DNA of 64,000 bases, from contig JAUXRX010000029.1 of assembly GCA_030681645.1 (NCBI GenBank), positions 124,001 through 188,000 on the forward strand. Reading direction: 5' to 3'. Made by a program: the position numbers and the translations under genes. Shown piece by piece: positions 1-7,893 of the stretch. How positions within the stretch are numbered: the first letter of the stretch is position 1; every line of letters begins with the position of its first letter. This DNA comes from Archangium sp. (lineage in GTDB: Bacteria; Myxococcota; Myxococcia; Myxococcales; Myxococcaceae). Under the pieces are notes generated by a model. That model was not told the DNA's origin, ran no database searches, and worked only from the letters and a program-made list of their open reading frames with translations.

Positions 1-135
1 TCGAGCGTGAGCACCGATCTCCAGGGGACGAAGGTGAGCCGGTGCATCGAAGCGGCGGTGCGGGGCATGGTGTTCCCGCGGCACGTCGATCTCGAGGTGC
101 GGGTGCCGATCGCGCTGAGCTGGGACGTTCGCTGA
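1..135 (+). CDS. AgmX/PglI-like C-terminal domain protein (partial, 5' end outside window)
   Basis: Only the last 44 residues are present; the frame is open from base 1 and stops at TGA 133-135. The fragment has a conserved Cys (SRCIEAAV) followed by a VFP motif and an alternating hydrophobic strand ending in IALSWDV. This matches the C-terminal, TonB-C-like domain of AgmX/PglI-type myxobacterial proteins, which are linked to gliding motility and envelope functions. Family assignment rests on this short motif only. The gene is followed by a hairpin terminator and faces recR. Confidence 0.55.
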   Translation, partial: SSVSTDLQGTKVSRCIEAAVRGMVFPRHVDLEVRVPIALSWDVR

Positions 136-159
136 TCGGCGTTCGGCCCCTCACCCCAG

Positions 160-186
160 CCCTCTCCCCGCTCCGCAGGGAGAGGG
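160..186. terminator. Bidirectional hairpin between convergent genes
   Basis: A perfect 9-bp inverted repeat (CCCTCTCCC at 160-168, GGGAGAGGG at 178-186) with a 9-base loop lies between the stop of the AgmX-like gene and the stop of recR. There is no T run, so termination is inferred from position and stem strength. A very similar CCCTCTCCCC hairpin lies at 59129-59159, so this may be a dispersed repeat. Confidence 0.5.
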
Positions 187-196
187 AGACAGGAGG

Positions 197-799
197 CTAC
201 AGATCGCGGCGCGACGCGAGCGCGCGGGCGAGCGTGGCCTGATCGGCGTATTCGAGATCGCCGCCCATCGGAATGCCCTGGGCCAGGCGCGAGACCTTCA
301 CCCCGATCGGCTTGAGCAGGCGCGTCAGGTACAGCGCGGTGGCCTCGCCTTCGACGTCGGGGTTGGTGGCGACGATCACCTCTTCGATGGGCGTGTCCTG
401 CAGCCGGAGGATCAGGTCGCGAATGCGCAGCTGTTCGGGGCCCACGCCCTCGAGGGGGGAGAGCACGCCGTGGAGCACGTGGTAGCGGCCCTTGAACTCG
501 CGGGTGCGCTCGATGGCCAGCTCGTCGGCGATGCCTTCCACCACGCAGACGATCTTGTCGTCGCGGCGGGGATCGTTGCAGAACCCGCAGTAGGTGCCCT
601 CGGGCCCGTCGTGCAGGCTGAAGCAGCGCCCGCACAGCTTCACCTTCTCGACCACCTCGGTGAGGGCCGAGGCGAGCCCGCGCGCGTACTCAGGCGGGGA
701 GCGGAGGATGTGGAAGGCGAGCCGCTGCGCGGTCTTCTCCCCGATGCCGGGCAGCTTCGCGAGCTGCGCCACGAGCCGGTTGATGGCGTCGGGCGTCAT
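197..799 (-). CDS. recR: Recombination mediator protein RecR
   Basis: This 200-residue protein has the full RecR layout: a helix-hairpin-helix (KLPGIGEKTAQRLA, residues 15-28), a four-Cys zinc finger (C56, C59, C71, C74) and a Toprim domain from about residue 80 with the VVATNPDVEGEAT motif. RecR works with RecO to load RecA on gapped DNA in the RecF pathway. The ATG at 797-799 is 5 bases after the ybaB stop, consistent with one dnaX-ybaB-recR transcript, a gene order conserved in many bacteria. Length is normal for the family. Confidence 0.97.
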   Translation of the reverse strand: MTPDAINRLVAQLAKLPGIGEKTAQRLAFHILRSPPEYARGLASALTEVVEKVKLCGRCFSLHDGPEGTYCGFCNDPRRDDKIVCVVEGIADELAIERTREFKGRYHVLHGVLSPLEGVGPEQLRIRDLILRLQDTPIEEVIVATNPDVEGEATALYLTRLLKPIGVKVSRLAQGIPMGGDLEYADQATLARALASRRDL

Positions 800-804
800 C
801 TGAC

Positions 805-1122
805 TCAGGTGATCCCGGGGATCTTGATGCCGCCGGACACCTTGCCCAGCTCGGCCTGCATGTGGGCCTTGCTGTCGGCGAGGGCCGCGTTGACCGTGGC
901 GATGATCAGATCTTCGAGCATGGCGATGTCGTTGGGGTCGACGGCCGCGGGGGCGAGCTTGATGCTCTTCACTTCCTGGGAGCAGCTCACCTTCACGGTG
1001 ATCAGATCGTTCGCCGACTTCTTCTCGACGGTCTCCTCGGCGAGCTCCTGCTTTCGCTTCTCGATCTTCTCGGTGAGCTTGTTCGCCTGTCGGATGAAGT
1101 AGTTGAGGTCGACGCCGGGCAT
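805..1122 (-). CDS. YbaB/EbfC family nucleoid-associated protein
   Basis: This 105-residue YbaB/EbfC family DNA-binding protein has an N-terminal charged helix (RQANKLTEKIEKRKQELAEE) and the typical core with DPNDIAMLEDLI. The family forms tweezer-like dimers that bind DNA. I chose the ATG at 1120-1122 because a GGAG lies 7 bases upstream; an in-frame GTG 39 bases earlier has no ribosome binding site and would overlap the hairpin leader. It lies between dnaX and recR as in many genomes. Confidence 0.93.
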   Translation of the reverse strand: MPGVDLNYFIRQANKLTEKIEKRKQELAEETVEKKSANDLITVKVSCSQEVKSIKLAPAAVDPNDIAMLEDLIIATVNAALADSKAHMQAELGKVSGGIKIPGIT

Positions 1123-1162
1123 GGGTGCTCCAGGGTAAGAAAGAGGACGGGTCTGTACCACT

Positions 1163-1233
1163 GAACACGGTTGCTGTGATCACCGTCCCGTCGCCAGCGG
1201 CATGAGGCAAAGACGCTCACCGCAACCGTGTTC
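1163..1233 (-). promoter_or_regulatory. Long stem-loop between dnaX and ybaB
   Basis: A perfect 12-bp inverted repeat (GAACACGGTTGC at 1163-1174, GCAACCGTGTTC at 1222-1233) encloses 47 bases. In the minus-strand transcript the inner part can pair further (GTGA with TCAC, CGTC with GACG), giving a long interrupted hairpin between the dnaX stop and the ybaB ribosome binding site. It lacks the conserved SRP RNA motif that sometimes maps near dnaX. Function is unknown: attenuator, processing site or small structured RNA are possible. Confidence 0.5.
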
Positions 1234-1235
1234 GG

Positions 1236-2084
1236 TTAATCGACCGACGGGCCCGCGTCACCCTCGTCAGGGGTCGCGGCCGCGGCGGTGGGCGGACGGG
1301 CGACGGGCTCGAGATAGGCGATGTGCTCGAGCGCCCCGCCGAGGTGGCGCAGCACGTTCCGCAGGGCCGGGTGGGCCTTCACCTTGTTCTCGATGCCGCG
1401 CTCGCGGGTGGAGCGATCGGTGGCCTCGACCTCGGCGATGCTCTTCGCCGCGCCCTCGAAGGCCTGCACGCTGGTGTCTTCGACGAGCTTGATGGGGCGG
1501 CCCAGCGACTTCGCCAGCTCGGCCTCGACCATGTTGCGGCTCATGCCGATGACCTGCGACTTGTGGAACGCGGCGTCGGTGGGGAAGGCGATGCGCACGC
1601 CTTCGGGGGTGAAGCCGAGGAAGCGCGCGTACGAGAGCGACTTGCCGTGGCGGGGCGAGGCTTCGCGCACGGCGTCGACCGCGCGCCGCCACTTCTCCTC
1701 GTCGGTGGCAGGGCCCTTCGGGTCGGGGCGGGGTGAACGGAGTTCGGGAGCGGGGAGCTCGGGCTCGTCGGCCTCGTGGAGCTCCTGGGGGGGGCCGCCG
1801 TTCACCCCGAGGGGAGTCGAGGGGCTCGCGGCCTCGGGAAGACACTCGCCCGACGCGCAGCCTTCCGCGCTGCCCTCGGGGGCGAAGAGCTTCACGGTGT
1901 CGCCGGGTCGCTCCTCGCCGCCTGGTCCGCCCCTCGACTCCGCTCGGGGTGAACGGTCCGCCGGGTTGCCGGGTCGCTCCTCGCCGCCTGGTCCGCCCCT
2001 CGACTCCGCTCGGGGTGAACGGTCCGCCGGGTTGCTGGGAGGCAGCTGGCGGTTGACCAGGCGCACCTCCGGCTGGGCCGCCAC
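1236..2084 (-). CDS. dnaX: DnaX C-terminal segment (tau-specific part), out of frame with dnaX
   Basis: This reading frame directly follows the DnaX ATPase part in a frame offset by one base. It looks like a tau C-terminal half: a Pro/Ala-rich linker and then a folded domain (from EEKWRRAVDAVREASPRHG to LGGALEHIAYLEPV) resembling DnaX C-terminal domains. The first possible start is a GTG at 2084 without a ribosome binding site, and the frame stays open upstream past 2195, overlapping the end of the dnaX frame. I read it as part of dnaX rather than a separate gene. The linker carries three copies of the dispersed repeat and a perfect 66-bp tandem duplication. Confidence 0.7.
   Translation of the reverse strand: MAAQPEVRLVNRQLPPSNPADRSPRAESRGGPGGEERPGNPADRSPRAESRGGPGGEERPGDTVKLFAPEGSAEGCASGECLPEAASPSTPLGVNGGPPQELHEADEPELPAPELRSPRPDPKGPATDEEKWRRAVDAVREASPRHGKSLSYARFLGFTPEGVRIAFPTDAAFHKSQVIGMSRNMVEAELAKSLGRPIKLVEDTSVQAFEGAAKSIAEVEATDRSTRERGIENKVKAHPALRNVLRHLGGALEHIAYLEPVARPPTAAAATPDEGDAGPSVD
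1800..1825 (+). repeat. Dispersed repeat copy 1 (in dnaX)
   Basis: Copy of the 26-bp dispersed element (core GAGGGGAGTCGAGG here, one change from consensus). In the dnaX C-terminal frame it encodes PSTPLGVNG. Confidence 0.85.
1929..1954 (-). repeat. Dispersed repeat copy 2 (in dnaX)
   Basis: Exact consensus copy, opposite orientation to copy 1, inside the first 66-bp tandem unit. In the dnaX frame it encodes RSPRAESRG. Confidence 0.9.
1995..2020 (-). repeat. Dispersed repeat copy 3 (in dnaX)
   Basis: Exact consensus copy inside the second 66-bp tandem unit, identical to copy 2. Confidence 0.9.
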
Positions 2085-2127
2085 GGGGACCGGGGCAGGG
2101 GGCAGCGGCGGGGCTGGCCTCGTGGGC

Positions 2128-3321
2128 TCAGGTACGAAAGGTCGAGGGGCTGGAGCGACCCCCGGGCGCTCCGGCAGCAGCGGTGGGATTGCCCGCGAGC
2201 TTCTCGACGCGCGCGATCAGCTCGGGGATCGACCCAGCGGGCGCGAGGTGCAGGCCCTTGAGCAGCGCCATCTCGAGCGCCAGCTTGGGCTGCGGGGCGC
2301 GGGCGATCTCCCAGACGGCGGAATGGACCACGTCGAACAGCCGCGCCACCTGGGCCGCGTCACTCTCGCGCGCGAGCGCCAGCACGGCCTCGCGATCGGT
2401 CTCAGCCAGCTCTTCGGGCGCCTGGCCGGTGGCCTTGGCCACGAACACGTGGCGCAGCTGCTGCGCGAGATCTTCGGCCAGGCGGCGCAGGTCGACGCCG
2501 CGGGTCCACAGCTCTTCGACGTTGAGCAGCAGCGACTTCGCGTCGCGCTTCACCAGCGCCACCGCGAACGCGTGGATGACGGTGCGATCGATGGCGCCGA
2601 GCGCCTCGGCCACGTCGGCGTCGCTGGGCGACAGGCCGCACGCGCTGATCACCTGGTCGAGCAGCGAGAGCCCGTCGCGCATGCCGCCTTCCGACTGGCG
2701 CACGATGAGCGAGAGCGCCGAGCCCGAGACGTTCACCTTCTCGAGCGCGCAGATTTCCTGCAGGCGCTTGAGCATGGCGGCCGCGGAGATGCGGCGGAAG
2801 TTGTGGCGCTGGCAGCGCGAGAGGATGGTGTCGGGGAGCTTGTGCGCCTCGGTGGTGGCGAAGATGAACTTCACGTGCCCGGGCGGCTCTTCCAGCGTCT
2901 TCAAGAGCGCGTTGAAGGCGGCCTGCGAGAGCATGTGCACTTCGTCGATGATGTAGATCTTGAAGCGGCTGCCCTGCGGCAGGTACTTCGCGTTCTCGCG
3001 GATCTCGCGGACGTTCTCGACGCCGTTGTTCGAGGCGCCGTCGATCTCGGCCACGTCGGTCGAGGTGCCGTCGCGGATCTCCGTGCAGGCCTTGCAGACG
3101 CCGCAGGGCTGGGCGGTGGGGCCCTTCTCGCAGTTGAGGGCGCGGGCGAGCAGGCGGGCGGCGGTGGTCTTGCCCACGCCGCGCGGGCCGGCGAACAGGT
3201 ACGCGTGCGCGACGCGATCGAGCTTGATCGCGTTCTCGATGGTGCGAACGACGTGCTCCTGGCCCGTCATCGCCTCGAAGGCCTGGGGGCGGTATTTGCG
3301 GGCGAGGACGGTGTAGCTCAT
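2128..3321 (-). CDS. dnaX: DNA polymerase III subunit gamma (DnaX ATPase part; frame ends after a G run)
   Basis: This is the clamp-loader ATPase of DNA polymerase III. Visible motifs are the start ARKYRPQAFEAMTGQE, Walker A GPRGVGKT (residues 45-52), the zinc module Cys (C64, C73, C76, C79), Walker B IIDEVHM and an SRC arginine-finger motif. The frame ends at residue 397, eleven codons after CCC GGG GGT (about 2157-2165). Dropping one G there would join it to the downstream tau-like segment, giving about 694 residues. As written the zero frame yields a gamma-like short form. This is either a one-base sequence error or a programmed shift. It is the first gene of the dnaX-ybaB-recR group. Confidence 0.93.
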   Translation of the reverse strand: MSYTVLARKYRPQAFEAMTGQEHVVRTIENAIKLDRVAHAYLFAGPRGVGKTTAARLLARALNCEKGPTAQPCGVCKACTEIRDGTSTDVAEIDGASNNGVENVREIRENAKYLPQGSRFKIYIIDEVHMLSQAAFNALLKTLEEPPGHVKFIFATTEAHKLPDTILSRCQRHNFRRISAAAMLKRLQEICALEKVNVSGSALSLIVRQSEGGMRDGLSLLDQVISACGLSPSDADVAEALGAIDRTVIHAFAVALVKRDAKSLLLNVEELWTRGVDLRRLAEDLAQQLRHVFVAKATGQAPEELAETDREAVLALARESDAAQVARLFDVVHSAVWEIARAPQPKLALEMALLKGLHLAPAGSIPELIARVEKLAGNPTAAAGAPGGRSSPSTFRT

Positions 3322-3612
3322 GGAGTGGAGCCGCCAGCAGCGGAACGCTGCGCGAGACAGACGGAAGCGAAGCGGACGGCTGGCCGAGGCGGAGCGACCG
3401 AGATCATGGCGTCGGCTTGTAGCGCGAAGTGCACGGCACGCGCACCGGTTGATCCGCTATCGTCGCGAGCACGGGTGGGCTCACAACACGGCCTCCACCT
3501 GCTCAGCCACGGATCCTTGCCCGAAGACGAGCGCAGTGCATCCACTCTCCGTTTCGAGCCTCAGGGCGCCGCCTTCATCGTGGCCGAGGGGCGATGGCCA
3601 AGGTGACGCGCC
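3322..3612. other. Intergenic region upstream of dnaX, no gene recognised
   Basis: About 290 bases between the dnaX start and the stop of the cytochrome/PHM-like lipoprotein gene. I found no tRNA, SRP RNA core motif, convincing small gene or strong terminator on either strand. It must hold the dnaX promoter. Confidence 0.6.
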
Positions 3613-4839
3613 TCAGAGCGTGGCGTACACGAACGCGAAGCACATCTCGTCGCTGGTGCCCTCGCCCCAGGTGACGGTGCTGGCCGTGGGGTTGTCCCAG
3701 GTGCAGCTCACGTGGAGCCCGCCGGTTCTGGGCATCTGGAACGCGGTCTTGCGGAAGTACTGCGTCTGCCAGTGGAAGTCCCACCGGGGGATGTCGACCA
3801 GGCACTCGTTGGTGCCCATGGCGGTGAGGCTGATCTTCTTCCCCTTGGTGTGCATGTGGGGGAGGAACCCCCAGACGTTGAGCTGGAAGCCCAGCGAGTT
3901 GGGGAAGTCCTCGGCGTGCGAATAGTTCTGTGCGTTGGGCGCGATGGAGAACTGATCAGCGACGATGGGAATGAGGTACGCGCTGCGCTCGGTGCCGGTG
4001 CCGTACATGAGCTTCACCGAGGTCTGATCGGCCTCCACGGCGTTCTCGGTGTTGTAGTGAACCTGCAGCGCGAGCACCTGGTTGGGCTGAATGCGAATGC
4101 CCGTGCCCGCGGGGAAGACCACGGCCGCGCCGCCGGGGGCCCAGGCGCCGAGCGCCCCCACGGTGTTGACGTTGGCGCCGCCGAAGCACTCCCAGCCGGG
4201 GGTCGCGTCCTGCGCGTCCTTGTTGGCCGCGGCCGTGCGGTTGACCACGTACATGATCACGTGGTGCACCACCGCGCGCGAGCCGGGGCTGATGTCGTAG
4301 CCGGTGACCACCTTCTCCGCCGTCAGCTCGGGGTCGATGGTGAAGCAGCGGTAGTCGTCCTTGAGCGTGGGCGTGTAGGCCACGGCCATCTGCTTGGTGA
4401 GATCGACCTTCGGCAGGGCGTCGGCGGCCCCCACCGGGGCGGGCGCGTCGGCCGGGTTGCCCTCGAGGGCCCCGTTCTGGAACCACTGGGTGATGGTGGC
4501 GATCTGCGCGTCGGACAGCGAGCGGTCGCCCACGAACGGCCCGCCGCAGTCCTTGCTCGCGAGCCAGGGCGGCATGCGCTTGTTGGTGACCGCGTCGGCC
4601 ATCAGCGGCGCCTTGAGCTTCGCAGTCTCGTAGGTGTCGAGCGCGAAGGGCGCGATGCCGCCGGCGCTGTGGCAGTTGTTGCAGGACACCTGGGTGATGG
4701 GCAGCACGTCCTTGTAATACGTGGGCCCGGCGGCCGCGTTGCCACCTCCCGCGCCGCCGCCCGTGCCGGAGTTGATGGGGTTTCCGCACGCTGACGTCAG
4801 CACTGCTACCGCGAACACGAGGGAGGCTCGAAATGACAT
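3613..4839 (-). CDS. Cytochrome c / copper type II monooxygenase-like lipoprotein
   Basis: This 408-residue protein starts with a lipoprotein signal (lipobox LTSAC) and a Gly-rich spacer. It then has a heme c site CNNCH with a distal RMPPW Met motif typical of small cytochrome c domains. The C-terminal two thirds resemble peptidylglycine monooxygenase-type copper domains: a His pair (AVVHHVIMYV), QVHYN, HMH (FLPHMHTKG) and a late Met (SDEMCFAFVY). A periplasmic or outer-membrane redox role is inferred; the substrate is unknown. The ATG at 4837-4839 was chosen because it begins the signal peptide. It is transcribed away from the S9 peptidase gene. Confidence 0.8.
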   Translation of the reverse strand: MSFRASLVFAVAVLTSACGNPINSGTGGGAGGGNAAAGPTYYKDVLPITQVSCNNCHSAGGIAPFALDTYETAKLKAPLMADAVTNKRMPPWLASKDCGGPFVGDRSLSDAQIATITQWFQNGALEGNPADAPAPVGAADALPKVDLTKQMAVAYTPTLKDDYRCFTIDPELTAEKVVTGYDISPGSRAVVHHVIMYVVNRTAAANKDAQDATPGWECFGGANVNTVGALGAWAPGGAAVVFPAGTGIRIQPNQVLALQVHYNTENAVEADQTSVKLMYGTGTERSAYLIPIVADQFSIAPNAQNYSHAEDFPNSLGFQLNVWGFLPHMHTKGKKISLTAMGTNECLVDIPRWDFHWQTQYFRKTAFQMPRTGGLHVSCTWDNPTASTVTWGEGTSDEMCFAFVYATL

Positions 4840-4912
4840 GGCGGCGCACTTGACCAGAGTCAAGGCTTCGCAGGCAACTCGCCGCGCAGGGCTGCTATGA
4901 GCCAGCCCCTTG

Positions 4913-7066
4913 ATGGAAGCCCTGCTCATGACGCTCCTCTCCGCAACTCCAGTGACCGACGTCGCCTTCCTTCACGAATACGCGGAGACGCGGCGCTACC
5001 TCTCGGGGCGGCCGGTCTCGGTGAAGGTGACGCCCGACGGCAAGTCGGCCCTCTTCCTGCGCAGCGAGGCGAAGGACGCGGCGCAGATGTTGTTCGAGCT
5101 CGACCTCGCCACGAAGGCGACGAAGGTGCTGCTCACGCCGCAGGCGGTGCTGGCCGGGGCGAGCGAGCAGCTGAGCGCCGCCGAGAAGGCGCGCCTCGAG
5201 CGCCAGCGGGTCTCGGCGCGCGGCTTCACCAGCTACCAATTGTCCACCGACGGGGCGCGGCTGCTGGTGGGCCTGTCCGGCAGGCTCTACGTGGTCGAGC
5301 GCGCCGACGGAAAGGTCACGCAGCTCAAGACGGGGGCAGGCGCCTGCCTCGACCCGAAGTTCAGCCCCGACGGGAAGTCGGTGGCCTACGTGCGCGACTC
5401 CGACGTGCAGGTGATCGAGCTGGCGAAGAACGTGGAGAAGCGGGTGACGAAGGGCGGCACCGAGGCGAAGCCCCACGGGCTGGCCGAGTTCGTCGCGCAG
5501 GAAGAGATGGGCCGCTTCACCGGCTACTGGTTCAGCCCCGACAGCAAGGCCATCGTCTTCCAGGAGACGGATCACGCCGGCGTCGAGATGTTCGGCGTGC
5601 CGGATCCCACGAAGCCCGAGCTCGCGCCCGAGCGCTTCTTCTATCCGCGGGCGGGGAAGAAGAACGCGGCGGTGAAGCTGGGGGTGATCGCGATCAGCGG
5701 CGGCACGCCGAAGTGGCTGAGCTGGGACACCGCCAAGTTCCCCTACCTCGCGAGCGTGGTGTGGAAAGACGGGCCGCTCACCCTGGTGGTGCAGAACCGC
5801 GAGCAGACGGCGGAGCAGGTGCTGTCCGCCGATCCGAAGTCGGGGAAGACCACGGTGCTGCTGACCGAAGAAGACGCGGCCTGGCTCAACCTCGACCAGG
5901 ACTTCCCTCTCTGGTGGGCAGGCGTGGGCTTCTTCTGGGCCACCGAGCGCAACGGCGCCCGCGAGGTCGAGCTGCGCAAGCCCGACGGCACGCTGCTGGC
6001 GAGCTGGGTGAAGCCGGCGGCGGGCTTCGGCGCGCTGGTCGGCTTCGCGCCGGCGACGAAGACGCTGCTGTTCACCGGGGGCACCAACCCGACCGCCGCG
6101 ACGCTGTTCAAGGTCGTCGACGGCGGCGCGGTCGAGCCGGTGAAGACGCCCGGCGATGCGCTCTCCACCGTCGTGGCGAAGCTCACCGGCGGTGACGGCT
6201 TCGTGGCGCTCTCGCACACCTCGAGCAAGGCGATGCCGAAGCACGTGGTGATGCGCCTCGAGGGTGGGGAGCCGGTGGAGGTGCCGTCGGTGGCCCTCGA
6301 GCCCACGCTCAAGCTCTCGATGGAGATCTTCCAGCTCGAGAACGACGGTCCCTGGGCCGCGGTGCTCAAGCCCGCCAGCTTCGTCAAAGGGCAGAAGTAC
6401 CCGGTGGTGCTCGACGTGTACGGCGGGCCGCATCACCTCGAGGTGACGCAGGTGACGCGCGAGAACCTGGTGCTGCAGTGGCTGGCGAACCAGGGCTTCA
6501 TCGTGGTGAAGGTCGACGGGCGGGGCACGCCGCGGCGTACGCGCGCGTGGGAGCGGGCGATCAGTCACGACTTCGCCACCCTCACCGCGGCGGATCAGAT
6601 CTCCGCGCTGCAGCAGGTGGGCAAGCGGGTGCCCGAGGCCGACCTGGCGCGCGTCGGTGTCTACGGCTGGAGCTTCGGCGGCTACATGGCCGCGCTGCTG
6701 GCGATGTCGCGCGGCGAGGTGATCAAGAGCGCCGTCGCGGGCGCCCCCGTGGTCGACTGGCGCGACTACGACACGCACTACACCGAGCGCTACCTGGGCC
6801 TGCCCGAGGCGCAGCCGAAGGCCTACGAGGTGAGCTCGCTGCTGAGCTACGTGAAGGACGCGAAGCGGCCGGTGCTGCTGATCCACGGCACCGCTGACGA
6901 CAACGTGTACTTCCTGCACTCGCTCAAGCTGTCCGACGCGATGTTCAGGGCGGGCAAGCCGCACAGCGTGCTGCCGCTGCAGAACTTCACGCACATGGTG
7001 CCCGACCCGCTCGTGACCGAGCGGCTCTGGGAGCGCATCGCCACCTGGTTCAAGGAGACGCTGTAG
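4913..7066 (+). CDS. S9 family (dipeptidyl peptidase IV-like) serine peptidase
   Basis: This 717-residue protein has a WD40-like beta-propeller N-terminal half (KVTPDGKSALF, KFSPDGKSVAYV, WFSPDSKAIVF repeats) and a C-terminal alpha/beta hydrolase. The catalytic Ser is in GWSFGGY (about residue 587), with Asp in HGTADDNVYF and His in NFTHMVPD. DPP4-type enzymes remove dipeptides from peptide N-termini. A short hydrophobic N-terminus suggests export but the signal is weak. TTG 4910, ATG 4913 and ATG 4928 are possible starts. Its stop overlaps the start of the DUF1279 gene by one base. Confidence 0.9.
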   Translation: MEALLMTLLSATPVTDVAFLHEYAETRRYLSGRPVSVKVTPDGKSALFLRSEAKDAAQMLFELDLATKATKVLLTPQAVLAGASEQLSAAEKARLERQRVSARGFTSYQLSTDGARLLVGLSGRLYVVERADGKVTQLKTGAGACLDPKFSPDGKSVAYVRDSDVQVIELAKNVEKRVTKGGTEAKPHGLAEFVAQEEMGRFTGYWFSPDSKAIVFQETDHAGVEMFGVPDPTKPELAPERFFYPRAGKKNAAVKLGVIAISGGTPKWLSWDTAKFPYLASVVWKDGPLTLVVQNREQTAEQVLSADPKSGKTTVLLTEEDAAWLNLDQDFPLWWAGVGFFWATERNGAREVELRKPDGTLLASWVKPAAGFGALVGFAPATKTLLFTGGTNPTAATLFKVVDGGAVEPVKTPGDALSTVVAKLTGGDGFVALSHTSSKAMPKHVVMRLEGGEPVEVPSVALEPTLKLSMEIFQLENDGPWAAVLKPASFVKGQKYPVVLDVYGGPHHLEVTQVTRENLVLQWLANQGFIVVKVDGRGTPRRTRAWERAISHDFATLTAADQISALQQVGKRVPEADLARVGVYGWSFGGYMAALLAMSRGEVIKSAVAGAPVVDWRDYDTHYTERYLGLPEAQPKAYEVSSLLSYVKDAKRPVLLIHGTADDNVYFLHSLKLSDAMFRAGKPHSVLPLQNFTHMVPDPLVTERLWERIATWFKETL

Positions 7067-7371
7067 TGGCGCCCGAGCCCGCTCCGAGGCCTCCCCTGAC
7101 GGACCGCCTCAAGACCCTGCTGGAGGAGTACGGCAAGGTGGCGGTGGTCATCTATTTCGCGATCTTCGGGGCGGTCCTGGCCGGCTTCGCGATCGCGATC
7201 CGCCTGGGCGTCGAGGTCGAGTCGGCCGCTGGCACCGCGGGCACACTCGGCGCCGCCTGGGTCGCGACGAAGCTGACGCAGCCGCTGCGGATCCTCGCGA
7301 CGCTGCTGCTCACGCCTCTGGTGGGGAAGCTCGTGCACAAGTTCGGCAAGAAGTCGCCACCGCCCGCCTGA
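7066..7371 (+). CDS. DUF1279 family small membrane protein
   Basis: This 101-residue protein starts at GTG 7066, sharing one base with the TAG of the peptidase gene, so translation is probably coupled. It has the LLEEYGKVAVVIYFAIFGAV signature of DUF1279 (FAM210-like), a membrane segment, an amphipathic middle and a basic C-terminus (KLVHKFGKKS). The molecular function of the family is not established in bacteria. Confidence 0.75.
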   Translation: MAPEPAPRPPLTDRLKTLLEEYGKVAVVIYFAIFGAVLAGFAIAIRLGVEVESAAGTAGTLGAAWVATKLTQPLRILATLLLTPLVGKLVHKFGKKSPPPA

Positions 7372-7383
7372 AGGAGAACCCCC

Positions 7384-7893
7384 ATGCCGCTCGATCCCGC
7401 CTTCGTCGATGACTGCCCCTACGCGCCCGAGGCGCTGTTGCTCGAGGAGATCCTCTCCATCGACAAAGAGGCCGGCCGGGTAATCGCCCAGATGCCCGTG
7501 CACGCCGAGCTGCCGATCACGATTCACCAGAAGGTCCACCCGGTGCGCCACCCGCGGCACATGAGCGGCGGCTTGATGGTGCACATGACCGGCATGATGG
7601 GCTTCGTGCACGCGTACTTCGTGCTGGGCTTGAGGCACCACGACGGGTGGATCGGCTACGGCGCGAAGATTCACGAGGCGCGCTTCACCGCGTTGGCCAC
7701 GCCCGGCACGCCGCTCACGCTCGAGGCCGTCGCCGTCCGCTCGCGGCGAATTCGCGACTCGATCATGGTGCGCTACCGCTTCGAGTTCCGGCAGGGCGAG
7801 ACGGTCGTCTACGAGGGCGAGCAGACGGCGATGTGGCTCAAGCTGGTCGAGGGCCAGCCCCTTCCCACGATGCCGCTCACTTCGGGCGCTTGA
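7384..7893 (+). CDS. Hotdog-fold (FabA/FabZ-like) protein
   Basis: This 169-residue protein has hotdog-fold features: HPVRHPRHMSGGLMVHM around a central helix, GWIGYGAKIHEARFTALA and a strand with VVYEGEQTAMWLK. It resembles beta-hydroxyacyl dehydratases or thioesterases, but the exact FabZ active-site pattern is not intact, so the reaction is not assigned. It lies 12 bases after the DUF1279 gene in the same operon. Its 3' end overlaps the convergent lipoprotein gene by 17 bases. Confidence 0.7.
   Translation: MPLDPAFVDDCPYAPEALLLEEILSIDKEAGRVIAQMPVHAELPITIHQKVHPVRHPRHMSGGLMVHMTGMMGFVHAYFVLGLRHHDGWIGYGAKIHEARFTALATPGTPLTLEAVAVRSRRIRDSIMVRYRFEFRQGETVVYEGEQTAMWLKLVEGQPLPTMPLTSGA

Larger units (their letters stand above)
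1902..2033. repeat. Perfect 66-bp tandem duplication in the dnaX linker
   Basis: Two identical 66-bp units (1902-1967 and 1968-2033) are joined head to tail. Each encodes 22 residues of the linker and contains one whole copy of the dispersed repeat. The identity of the copies suggests a recent duplication. Confidence 0.95.

Noticed and set aside
1123..1235. SRP RNA gene near dnaX
   Set aside because: In some bacteria the SRP RNA maps beside dnaX, but the conserved GGAAGGAAGCAGCC-type core is absent on both strands.
3318..3545. A 75-codon minus-strand frame upstream of dnaX
   Set aside because: It runs over the dnaX start, has no ribosome binding site and no recognisable content.
1321..3606. 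A 761-codon plus-strand frame across dnaX
   Set aside because: It is the antisense shadow of dnaX, made open by high GC; composition is unnatural and no motifs exist.
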